This document shows positions 13,666 through 20,371 of a stretch of DNA of 40,392 bases, one piece after another. Source of the DNA: Bradyrhizobium liaoningense (lineage in GTDB: Bacteria; Pseudomonadota; Alphaproteobacteria; Rhizobiales; Xanthobacteraceae); assembly GCF_018130955.1 (NCBI RefSeq), contig NZ_JAFCJM010000062.1:1-40392 (forward strand), written 5' to 3'. The notes below the pieces were generated by a model. That model saw nothing but the letters and a program-made list of their open reading frames with translations. It had not been told where the DNA came from and ran no database searches. The position numbers were made by a program, and so were the translations under genes. Position 1 is the stretch's first letter. Each line of letters opens with the position of its first letter.

Positions 13666-16308
13666 ATGTTCATTTGCGAGCAAAGTTATTCCAATTCCAC
13701 GGGGTGTCATTTCGCAAAGACGATCCTGGCAGCGGGTGCAATCGGCTTTGCATCTCTATCGGCATTGGCTCAAGAGTCGAAGCAAGAGCCGAAGGAGCGC
13801 AACGCGTATTTCGGCGAGACCCACCTTCACACCAGCTGGTCGGTCGACGCATGGGTCATGGGCAACCGCATCACCGGTCCCGATGATGCACTGAAATACG
13901 CGCAGGGACATACCATCAAGCACCCGACGGGTTTCGACATCAAGATCGATACACCGCTCGATTTCATGGGCGTGACCGATCACTCGGAGTATGTCGGCGT
14001 CACCAAGGAGGCCAATATCCCCGGATCGTATGTGAGCAAGCTGCCCGAGGCGCAGCCCATGATCATGAAGGATCCGAGCAGCACGGCAGAGCAGAACCGG
14101 GTCTTCTCGTACCTGCTCAAACTGGCCGCGAGCCCGCCGGTGAAAGCCTTCATGGATCCGAAGGTCACGTCCACGGTGTGGAAATCAAACGTCAAGATCG
14201 CCAACGAGAACAATCATCCCGGCAAGTTCACCGCCTTTTGCTCATACGAGTGGACATCGATGCCGGGTCAACGCAACCTGCACCGCAACATCTTCTTCCG
14301 GGACTGCGAGAAGGTGCCGGACTATCCATTCAGCGCGCTCGACTCCAAGCGCCCCACCGATCTCTGGAGCTGGATGGATGCGCAGCGCAAGGCGGGCAAC
14401 GAGCTGCTCGCCATCTCGCACAACGCCAATGTGAGCGACGGCTGGATGTACCCGGTCGACATCGACAACGCCACGGGGCGTCCGATCGATGCTGCCTGGG
14501 CGGCCGCGCGCGACCGCAACGAACGCCTGATCGAGATCAAGCAAGGCAAGGGACAGTCGGAGACGCACCCACTGCTGTCGCCGACCGACGAGTTCGCCAA
14601 TTACGAGCTGTTTCAAGCCATCCTTGGCCAGCCGGCCAATGTCGGCCGCATTGACCACATCACGGGCAGCTTCGCGCGCCAGGCGCTGAAGGACGGCCTC
14701 TCCATGCAGGATGTGCGTGGCTACAACCCCTACAAGCTGGGCATGGGGGGCGGCTCCGACGCCCACAATAGTGCCAGCCCCTACCGCCAGGACAATTTCT
14801 TTGGCCTTCACGCCGACGCCGACGCCTCGGTCGAGCGGCGTTTTGCCGGCGTTCTCATCGGCGGAACGATGGACGTTCGCCTGGAAAATCCCGGCGGACT
14901 GACGGGTGTGTGGGCGGAGGAGAACACGCGCGCCTCGATCTGGGATGCGATGTACCGCAAGGAAACGTTCGGTGTCAGTGGTCCCCACATCAAGGTGCGC
15001 TTCTTTGGAGGTTGGGGCTACGACAAGAATCTTGTGAACGCCGGCGACTGGGTCAAGCAAGCTTACGCGGGCGGCGTGCCCATGGGCGCGGACCTTGCCC
15101 CCATGCCCTCGGGCGGGAAGGGCACGGCCCCGACATTCGTCCTGTGGGCGGTGAAGGACCCGACTTCGGCGAACCTCGATCGCATCCAGATCATCAAGGG
15201 CTGGACGCAGAACGGCCAGAGTTTCGAAAAGATCCATGATGTCGCCTGGTCCGGCGACCGCCAGCCCGACAAATGGACGCGCCGGGTGCCGGCGATCCAG
15301 AGCACCGTGGATATCGAGACGGCAACCTACACGAACACCGTCGGCTCGGTGGAGCTCAAGGGCGTGTGGAGCGACCCGGAATTCGATGCGAGCCTGCACG
15401 CGTTCTACTACGTGCGCGTGCTGGAGATTCCGACGCCACGCTGGACGCTCATTCAGGCGGTGAAATCCGGACTGCCGCCGCCCGACGTGGTGCCCCTCAC
15501 GGGACAGGAACGCGCCTGGACTTCGCCCATCTGGTACACGCCGTCGGCGGACGCCCGCAAGAATGCGCCCGCGGGTACGACCGTCGCCGACCTGAAGAAA
15601 AAGGGCGCCACGGCCCTGAGCGACGCGCAGCTCAATGCGTTGATCGTCGGGAAGGCCGTCTGGCTGCGGAACAACGTGACGGGAGAGCAGTTCTGGCAGA
15701 CCTTCACCACCGAGGGTCACACGACACATTTCCGCATTGGACAGAATGCCGCGATGCCGAGCGGTTACGGCAACGTCCAGCGTGACGGCTACCAAGGTAC
15801 GACCAGTCCTTACAAGATCGAGGACGGCAAGCTCATCACCTTCGTTTCGCAAGACCCGTACGCGCTCACATTCTACAAGCTCGGAGACAGCACCTACGCT
15901 GCACGCAGCAACGAGTTCGGCTACGCCAACTACGAGATTGTGTCGGAGCCGCCGCAGTTTGCGGTCAATCCGCTCACGGAGGTCATCGACCGCCTTTCAA
16001 CCGAACTGGCGCTCACCGAGCAGCAGCGGCGGGAGATCGTTCCGATCCTGAAGGAGGAGAGCAAGCAGTTGGAGGCGTTGAAGAAGGACGCCTCCTTAAG
16101 CGGAGTTCGCAAGATCGAGAAGGTACGGGAGGTCGCAAATTCGATTGATGAGAAGCTGAGGCCGCTGATCAATCCCGGCCAGCAGCAGAAATTCCAGGAG
16201 CTTCGCGATGGGCTGCGCAAGCGGTTCGTGGAGAAGATGGCGGGCGAGGCCAAGGAGAAGGCCGAGGCCCGCGTCGATACGTGGTTCCCCGACAAGAGTG
16301 TCAAATAA
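13666..16308 (+). CDS. DUF3604 protein (PHP-like metallohydrolase) with Spy/CpxP-like C-terminal tail
   Basis: An 880-residue exported protein, start ATG 13666 after GGGAGGCG, with an N-terminal signal ending near SALAQ. The body is DUF3604, distantly related to PHP phosphoesterases. The metal-binding series is visible: His53 and His55 (GETHLHTSW), Asp105-His106 (TDHSEY), His252 (ISHNANVSDG), and Asp365/His367 (GGGSDAHN). It should be a metal-dependent hydrolase in the periplasm; no substrate is established for the family as far as I know. After about residue 760 comes an extra helical tail with LTEQQ at 783-787 and NPGQQQKFQEL at 836-846. This is the LTxxQ pattern of Spy/CpxP/ZraP-type periplasmic proteins. 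The first gene of an operon; its stop overlaps the PpiC start by one base (TAATG). Confidence 0.88.
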   Translation: MFICEQSYSNSTGCHFAKTILAAGAIGFASLSALAQESKQEPKERNAYFGETHLHTSWSVDAWVMGNRITGPDDALKYAQGHTIKHPTGFDIKIDTPLDFMGVTDHSEYVGVTKEANIPGSYVSKLPEAQPMIMKDPSSTAEQNRVFSYLLKLAASPPVKAFMDPKVTSTVWKSNVKIANENNHPGKFTAFCSYEWTSMPGQRNLHRNIFFRDCEKVPDYPFSALDSKRPTDLWSWMDAQRKAGNELLAISHNANVSDGWMYPVDIDNATGRPIDAAWAAARDRNERLIEIKQGKGQSETHPLLSPTDEFANYELFQAILGQPANVGRIDHITGSFARQALKDGLSMQDVRGYNPYKLGMGGGSDAHNSASPYRQDNFFGLHADADASVERRFAGVLIGGTMDVRLENPGGLTGVWAEENTRASIWDAMYRKETFGVSGPHIKVRFFGGWGYDKNLVNAGDWVKQAYAGGVPMGADLAPMPSGGKGTAPTFVLWAVKDPTSANLDRIQIIKGWTQNGQSFEKIHDVAWSGDRQPDKWTRRVPAIQSTVDIETATYTNTVGSVELKGVWSDPEFDASLHAFYYVRVLEIPTPRWTLIQAVKSGLPPPDVVPLTGQERAWTSPIWYTPSADARKNAPAGTTVADLKKKGATALSDAQLNALIVGKAVWLRNNVTGEQFWQTFTTEGHTTHFRIGQNAAMPSGYGNVQRDGYQGTTSPYKIEDGKLITFVSQDPYALTFYKLGDSTYAARSNEFGYANYEIVSEPPQFAVNPLTEVIDRLSTELALTEQQRREIVPILKEESKQLEALKKDASLSGVRKIEKVREVANSIDEKLRPLINPGQQQKFQELRDGLRKRFVEKMAGEAKEKAEARVDTWFPDKSVK

Positions 16309-17306
16309 TGTCCGAGCTCCGGGGAAAACGCGGGAGGTGGATAATCAATCGGCGATTGCTTGAGAGTCCCGTCGTGAAACGTCTCCTCCGAGAGCCTCTT
16401 GTTCACTTCCTGGTGCTGGGCGCCATCCTCTTCGGCGTGAATGCGTACGCAGAAAAGAGTCACAGCGGGGCGGACCGGTCAAAAAAAGAGATCGCGCTCA
16501 CGATTGACGACCTTTCGCAGCTGGTTCTGGTGTTCCGATCGCAATGGCGGCGCGATCCGACGCCGGAAGACCTGCGCCTGCTGGTTGAAGATAAAGTGCA
16601 GGAAGAGGTTCTTTATCGCGAAGCGCTCGCGCTTGGCATCGACAAGGACGACACCATCGTCAAGCGCCGCATGGCGCAGAAGATGCAGTTCCTCGCCGAG
16701 GACGTCGCCGCCGCGCGCGAACCTGCGCGCGATGAGCTCGCGGCATGGTACGAGGCGAACCGCGACCGGTTCGCGTCGCCTCCGCGCGTCAGTTTCCGCC
16801 ATCTCTATTTCTCGCCCGACCGCCGCGGAGAACGTGCGCGTTACGATGCAGCGTCCGCGCTGACCAGGCTCGCCGATGAACCCGAGGACTCGAAGCTTGT
16901 GGCGAGCCTCGCCGATGCCTTCATGTTCCAGGACTATTATCGCGATCGCGCGCCGGAGTTCTTGGGGAAGGAGTTCGGGCCCAGCTTCGCGCTTGCTGTG
17001 GTCAAACTCCCGGCGGGATCATGGCAGGGACCCGTCGAGTCAGGTTTCGGTTGGCATCTCGTGTACGTCGATGCGCTGACCCCCGCGCGCGCGCCGGCAT
17101 TCGAGGAGGTCGAGGCCGATGTCAAGGCCGCCTGGCTCGCCGAGCAAAAGGTGCAGGCGTGGCGAAAAACGTACGAGGAACTACGCGCGAAGTACAAGGT
17201 GCTGCTGCCGGCGCCGGCTGAGAACGCATCAGCTAACAAGGCGTCAGCCAATGGTGACACATCGCGCATTCAGGGGCCGGTCTCATCGAGCGGGCGCGGC
17301 TCGTGA
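16308..17306 (+). CDS. PpiC-type peptidyl-prolyl isomerase, membrane anchored
   Basis: A 332-residue protein with a single N-terminal membrane anchor (LVHFLVLGAILFGVNAYA, about residues 30-47), preceded by a basic cytoplasmic tail, followed by a SurA-like helical linker and a parvulin domain at about residues 155-265. Parvulin signatures are VSFRHLYFSPDRRG, DYYRDRAPEFLGKEFGPSFALAVVKLPAGSWQGPVESGFGWHLVYV. It should face the periplasm and help fold exported proteins. The start ATG at 16308 shares a base with the DUF3604 stop codon, and its own stop overlaps the next start (GTGA), so the three genes are translationally coupled. A dedicated foldase for the DUF3604 protein or the HupE-like protein is the natural inference. 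Confidence 0.88.
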   Translation: MSELRGKRGRWIINRRLLESPVVKRLLREPLVHFLVLGAILFGVNAYAEKSHSGADRSKKEIALTIDDLSQLVLVFRSQWRRDPTPEDLRLLVEDKVQEEVLYREALALGIDKDDTIVKRRMAQKMQFLAEDVAAAREPARDELAAWYEANRDRFASPPRVSFRHLYFSPDRRGERARYDAASALTRLADEPEDSKLVASLADAFMFQDYYRDRAPEFLGKEFGPSFALAVVKLPAGSWQGPVESGFGWHLVYVDALTPARAPAFEEVEADVKAAWLAEQKVQAWRKTYEELRAKYKVLLPAPAENASANKASANGDTSRIQGPVSSSGRGS

Positions 17307-18427
17307 AACCGCGACGGCACGGTTTCTGCCTGGGGCTCGTCGTGCAGCTGCTCGCTGTCGTGCTCATGCAGCTTGCCGCGTCGGGCCACGAGGCGCGACC
17401 GGCCTATCTCGCGCTGAGCGAGACAGCGCCCGGCCAGTTTAGCGTCCTGTGGCGCACGCCTGTGCTTGCGGGCATGCGGCTGCCGGTCGTCCTCAGGCTT
17501 CCCGACCGTGTAAAGGATCGCAAGGATCCCGTCGTGAGCGAGCTCTCGGACTCGCTGGTCGAACGTCGCTGGGTCGACGCGGGCCCGAACAGGCTGGCGG
17601 GGGAGCGCATCGTGTTCTCCGGCCTGCAATTGACGATCACCGACGTGCTGGTGCGCGTGCAGATGCTCGACGGCACGGTCTCGACCGCGCTGGTAAGGCC
17701 GGGCCGCCCATGGTTTGAGGTCGCGGCGGCGCCAGGCGTGCTGGCAATCGCGGGAGCTTATGTCCTGCATGGAATCGAGCACATCCTGTTCGGCTTCGAT
17801 CATCTGCTGTTCGTGCTCGCTCTCATTCTGATCGTGCGGAACGGCCGGATGCTGCTCTGGACCATCACCGCCTTCACGATCGCTCATTCGATCACACTCA
17901 GTCTGGCTACTCTGGGGCTCGTACATGTACCGGCACCGCCCGTTGAGGCGATGATTGCCCTGAGCATCATGCTGCTGGCGTGCGAGATCGCTGGAGCGTT
18001 TTCGAGCGAAGTGGATACCGGTTCGCGTCAAGAAAACGCGTCAAGACAAGAATCTAGAGCCCCGTTCCGATACCATCGGAACGGAAAAGGCTCCAGCTCG
18101 AAGTCCGGTCAGCTCGGCCTAACCTCGAAGTGGCCCTGGATCGTCGCCTTCTCATTCGGCCTGTTGCACGGGCTCGGATTCGCCAGCGCGCTGACGGATA
18201 TCGGACTGCCCCACGGAGATATCCCACTTGCGCTGCTGTCATTCAATGTCGGCGTGGAGATCGGGCAGTTGATTTTCATCGGCGGCGTGCTCGGGACGAT
18301 GTTTTGCATCCGCCGCTTCGATGTTCCGACACGGATCAGGCGGGCCGCCGTCCCGGTCGCGAGCTATGCGATCGGCATCACCTCCGCGTTCTGGTTCATT
18401 GAGCGGCTCACAAGATTTGGCAGCTGA
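17303..18427 (+). CDS. HupE/UreJ-family membrane protein with in-frame repeat insertion
   Basis: A 374-residue protein that starts at a GTG overlapping the PpiC stop (GTGA). It has a signal segment, a roughly 120-residue extracytoplasmic beta-rich part, then about seven membrane segments. HupE/UreJ signatures are HGIEHILFGFDHLLFVLALIL, AFTIAHSITLSLATLG and FSFGLLHGLGFASAL, with conserved His/Asp that in related proteins bind Ni or Co. It is probably a metal permease or metal-handling membrane protein. Residues of about 231-264, between two membrane helices, are encoded by a dispersed palindromic repeat (17994-18093) that keeps the frame open; relatives would normally have a short loop here. 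Its place after DUF3604 and PpiC suggests it supplies or exports the metal used by the hydrolase. Confidence 0.85.
   Translation: MKPRRHGFCLGLVVQLLAVVLMQLAASGHEARPAYLALSETAPGQFSVLWRTPVLAGMRLPVVLRLPDRVKDRKDPVVSELSDSLVERRWVDAGPNRLAGERIVFSGLQLTITDVLVRVQMLDGTVSTALVRPGRPWFEVAAAPGVLAIAGAYVLHGIEHILFGFDHLLFVLALILIVRNGRMLLWTITAFTIAHSITLSLATLGLVHVPAPPVEAMIALSIMLLACEIAGAFSSEVDTGSRQENASRQESRAPFRYHRNGKGSSSKSGQLGLTSKWPWIVAFSFGLLHGLGFASALTDIGLPHGDIPLALLSFNVGVEIGQLIFIGGVLGTMFCIRRFDVPTRIRRAAVPVASYAIGITSAFWFIERLTRFGS
17994..18093. repeat. Dispersed palindromic repeat element within the HupE-like gene
   Basis: About 100 bp that I recognise as a sequence type scattered through Bradyrhizobium and related genomes: GCGTTTTCGAGCGAAGTGG, then an ACCGGTTCGCGTCAAGAAAA segment, ending in a strong hairpin. 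The hairpin is CCGTTCCGAT at 18062-18071 and ATCGGAACGG at 18075-18084, perfect 10-bp arms with a 3-nt loop, extended by GAGCC (18057-18061) and GGCTC (18089-18093). It lies wholly inside the coding sequence. Its encoded peptide is polar and low-complexity (GSRQENASRQES), unlike the membrane protein around it. Element identity is from memory; copy number was not checked. Confidence 0.7.
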
Positions 18428-18480
18428 AGGCAAGCGATGTCGCCCTGTCGCCGGACAAGGATCGAAAGGATGTCTGGGCC

Positions 18481-18828
18481 ATGAGCAAGGTGCTGGGCTT
18501 CGCTGCCGTCGCCGAGGCTGCCACGGGCCTGGCACTGTTGATCGTGCCGTCGCTCGTCGGCCAATTGCTGCTGGGTCAGCGGCTCGCCGGCGTCGCAATA
18601 CCGGTGGCGCGTGTGACGGGTATTGCACTGATCTCGCTCGGGATATGCTGCTGGCGGGGCAAGCCGCTCCTGGGGATGTTCGCTTATAGCTCCGCTATCA
18701 CGCTGTACCTGGCCTATATCGGCTACCAGGCAGAGTTTTCCGGCAGCCTCCTTTGGCCCGCGGTCGCGGTCCACGCGCTCCTGTCAATTCTTCTCGGTCG
18801 CGCGTGGCTGGCTAGCGATGCCAAATAG
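18481..18828 (+). CDS. Small integral membrane protein, four segments
   Basis: A 115-residue protein with four hydrophobic helices (about residues 5-28, 38-58, 62-84 and 88-108) and a short charged C-terminus. It has no family motif that I recognise. It starts 53 bp after the HupE-like gene on the same strand and is probably the last gene of the DUF3604 operon; the ribosome binding site is weak. A membrane partner of the HupE-like protein is possible but not shown. Confidence 0.7.
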   Translation: MSKVLGFAAVAEAATGLALLIVPSLVGQLLLGQRLAGVAIPVARVTGIALISLGICCWRGKPLLGMFAYSSAITLYLAYIGYQAEFSGSLLWPAVAVHALLSILLGRAWLASDAK

Positions 18829-18876
18829 CGTCTGCTTGTGGTGCCCTTCGTCTTTTCGACCCATAGGAGCTGAATC

Positions 18877-19053
18877 ATGCAATGCAGCAGGCTCCCGTTC
18901 GCCGCCGCTCAGACGGCCAAGCAGCAATGTCCAAATACATGTCGCGCCCGATATCCGGATTGCCGTGGTCAGAAGCAAATCCCATCCCTCGAGTGCCGGA
19001 ATGTGTACCAGGACTGTACCCGATACACCTGTACTGGTCAGGGGCCAGGATGA
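18877..19053 (+). CDS. 58-residue cysteine-rich protein
   Basis: A short gene with an ATG at 18877 preceded by AGGAG at 7-nt spacing and an in-frame TGA just upstream, so the start is unambiguous. The product has seven Cys in 58 residues. The core is QQCPNTCRARYPDC, then GQKQIPSLECRNVYQDC and TRYTC, giving CxxxCx6C and Cx6Cx4C clusters. The N-terminus (MQCSRLPFAAAQTAK) is too short for a normal signal peptide and may be the worn remnant of one. Disulfide-rich or metal-binding roles fit. It lies 48 bp after the small membrane protein gene and could be co-transcribed with the DUF3604 operon. I know no named family. Confidence 0.6.
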   Translation: MQCSRLPFAAAQTAKQQCPNTCRARYPDCRGQKQIPSLECRNVYQDCTRYTCTGQGPG

Positions 19054-19166
19054 ATGACGTGCCTTGTTGTCGCGACCAATGACTTGCCAGGACGTCCCGA
19101 TGACCCTTGCGCCGGGGCGTGCTTAGGGGCGGACGCCTCATGCGACAGTCGGACCCCCAAACGAAA

Positions 19167-19439
19167 TCACTTCAACTCCCGCAGCAACCTCCCCGCCTCA
19201 CCCAACAAGTCTCGAATCTGCCTTTGCTCCGCGCGGCCGCGCTTCGTAAACAGTCCATGCTTCCTCGCATTCCGATTGCCCTTCGGCGCCCCAGATCCCT
19301 CCGCGCCGCCGTGCATGCGGCATCGCGCCTTGTCTTGCACGGCCGGCGCGCGACAGGCGCCGCCGCTGCGGGTGCAAGCGCGCCGCAGCGTGCGCTCGCC
19401 AGCATCGCATCCGTATTGCGGGTGTGACCGCTCATGCAT
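19167..19439 (-). CDS. HGG-motif small protein
   Basis: A 90-residue basic protein with the block CRMHGGAEGSGAPKGNRNARKHG at about residues 40-62, preceded by CRAPAVQDKA. This pattern, C-x-A-P-...-C-x-M-H-G-G-x-x-x-G-A-P-x-G-N-x-N-A-x-x-H-G, recurs in many proteobacterial, phage and plasmid small proteins. The two Cys and His could bind a metal. I place the start at the ATG at 19439, which overlaps the stop of the upstream 201-residue gene by 8 nt, so the two are coupled. Function is unknown; the shared motif in mobile DNA makes a nucleic-acid-related role possible. Confidence 0.7.
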   Translation of the reverse strand: MHERSHPQYGCDAGERTLRRACTRSGGACRAPAVQDKARCRMHGGAEGSGAPKGNRNARKHGLFTKRGRAEQRQIRDLLGEAGRLLRELK

Positions 19440-20037
19440 GGACGTCTCGCTGCGCATCCGCCGGGGCGATGGCCATACCGGCGTCACCAACAATCTGCGT
19501 GACGTTGCCGACGATGGCCTTGCCGCCATCCCCGACCGAGAGGTTTTGCACGGTGATGGCGGGCTCGCCGTTGTTCCTGTAGCGCGTGAGCGCCTCGACC
19601 TGGGCCGGGAACGTGCGCACCAGCCGGCCGAATGCGCGCGCGGCGCTGTCCTGGCCGGCGGGGTCGTCGGTGCGTGCGAGACGATAGGCGCACCGCATCG
19701 CCGTCACGTGCACGGATACCATCTGCGCCACCAGCATGGCCTCGATGGAGTCTCTCGGTTTGATGCTCTTCACCATCGAGATCATCAGCGCGAGGTCGGC
19801 CTTGTCGGGTTTCCGTCCGTTGACGCTGGCCTTGACCAACTGCGTGAGGATGCCCTGCATTGCTTCGCGATCGGTAACCCCCAACGCGTCGGCCATCAGC
19901 CGTTCGCCGGCTTCCGCATCCGGGTGGTCGATCGCAAATCCGCGCGACGAAAACTTGATGCGGGGGACCGCGGTCGTCCCGGGTCGATCGGATTCCGCGA
20001 TTGCCGTCGTCGTTTGACTGTCTGTGGCTGGGATCAT
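19432..20037 (-). CDS. Hypothetical protein paired with the HGG protein
   Basis: A 201-residue cytoplasmic protein starting MIPATDSQ at 20037. The middle is helical (AGERLMADALGVTDREAMQGIL, DKADLALMISMVKSIKPRDSIEAM). The C-terminus has AITVQNLSVGDGGKAIVGNV, a beta-type tail I associate with proteins encoded just upstream of HGG-motif genes in alphaproteobacteria. Translation is coupled to the HGG gene by overlap. The open frame extends to 20217, but the extra residues are low-complexity and proline/arginine rich. No function can be assigned; phage or integrated-element ancestry is a reasonable suspicion. Confidence 0.68.
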   Translation of the reverse strand: MIPATDSQTTTAIAESDRPGTTAVPRIKFSSRGFAIDHPDAEAGERLMADALGVTDREAMQGILTQLVKASVNGRKPDKADLALMISMVKSIKPRDSIEAMLVAQMVSVHVTAMRCAYRLARTDDPAGQDSAARAFGRLVRTFPAQVEALTRYRNNGEPAITVQNLSVGDGGKAIVGNVTQIVGDAGMAIAPADAQRDVHA

Positions 20038-20371
20038 GTCGATTGCGTCCTTGGGCGCAAGGCTGCGCAGCGCGGCACGTCGGGCGACGTGCCCGCCGCG
20101 GTGAGCCGGTGCAAGTTCAGTTGTCGATTGGGGTTTTCGCGCGAGCCACGCCAGCGGCGTCCAACGCGGGAGCGGAGCTACAGGCTGGCTTTCGTGGATT
20201 GCGCGATGATGAAACAATACACCCGATTTGCCCGACGTGTCAAGATTATTTCGGAATTTCGTAAGACCCGTGCGCGGCCCCGCCGGCTACTTTGCATGGG
20301 GTTGTTTTCGATGTTTTGGTTTGGGAGGTGTCGGGCCGACCGCCGCGCGATCAATTCCGCACCGTCCGGCC
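20038..20371. other. Intergenic region with probable decayed Bradyrhizobium-type repeat
   Basis: No supported gene in 334 bp. The stretch from about 20200 to 20330 (including CAATACACCCGATTTGCCCG and TTTGCATGGGGTTGTTTTCG) looks to me like a dispersed non-coding sequence of Bradyrhizobium genomes. Its plus-strand reading (MKQYTRFARRVKIISEF, GLFSMFWFG) recurs as spurious 'hypothetical proteins'. This is recognition from memory only. The region lies between the start of the 201-residue gene and the end of the LIV-type transporter operon. Confidence 0.35.

Noticed and set aside
14242..15852. A 536-residue minus-strand frame opposite DUF3604
   Set aside because: It lies wholly within the DUF3604 gene, is compositionally biased and has no recognisable motif; it is a high-GC shadow.
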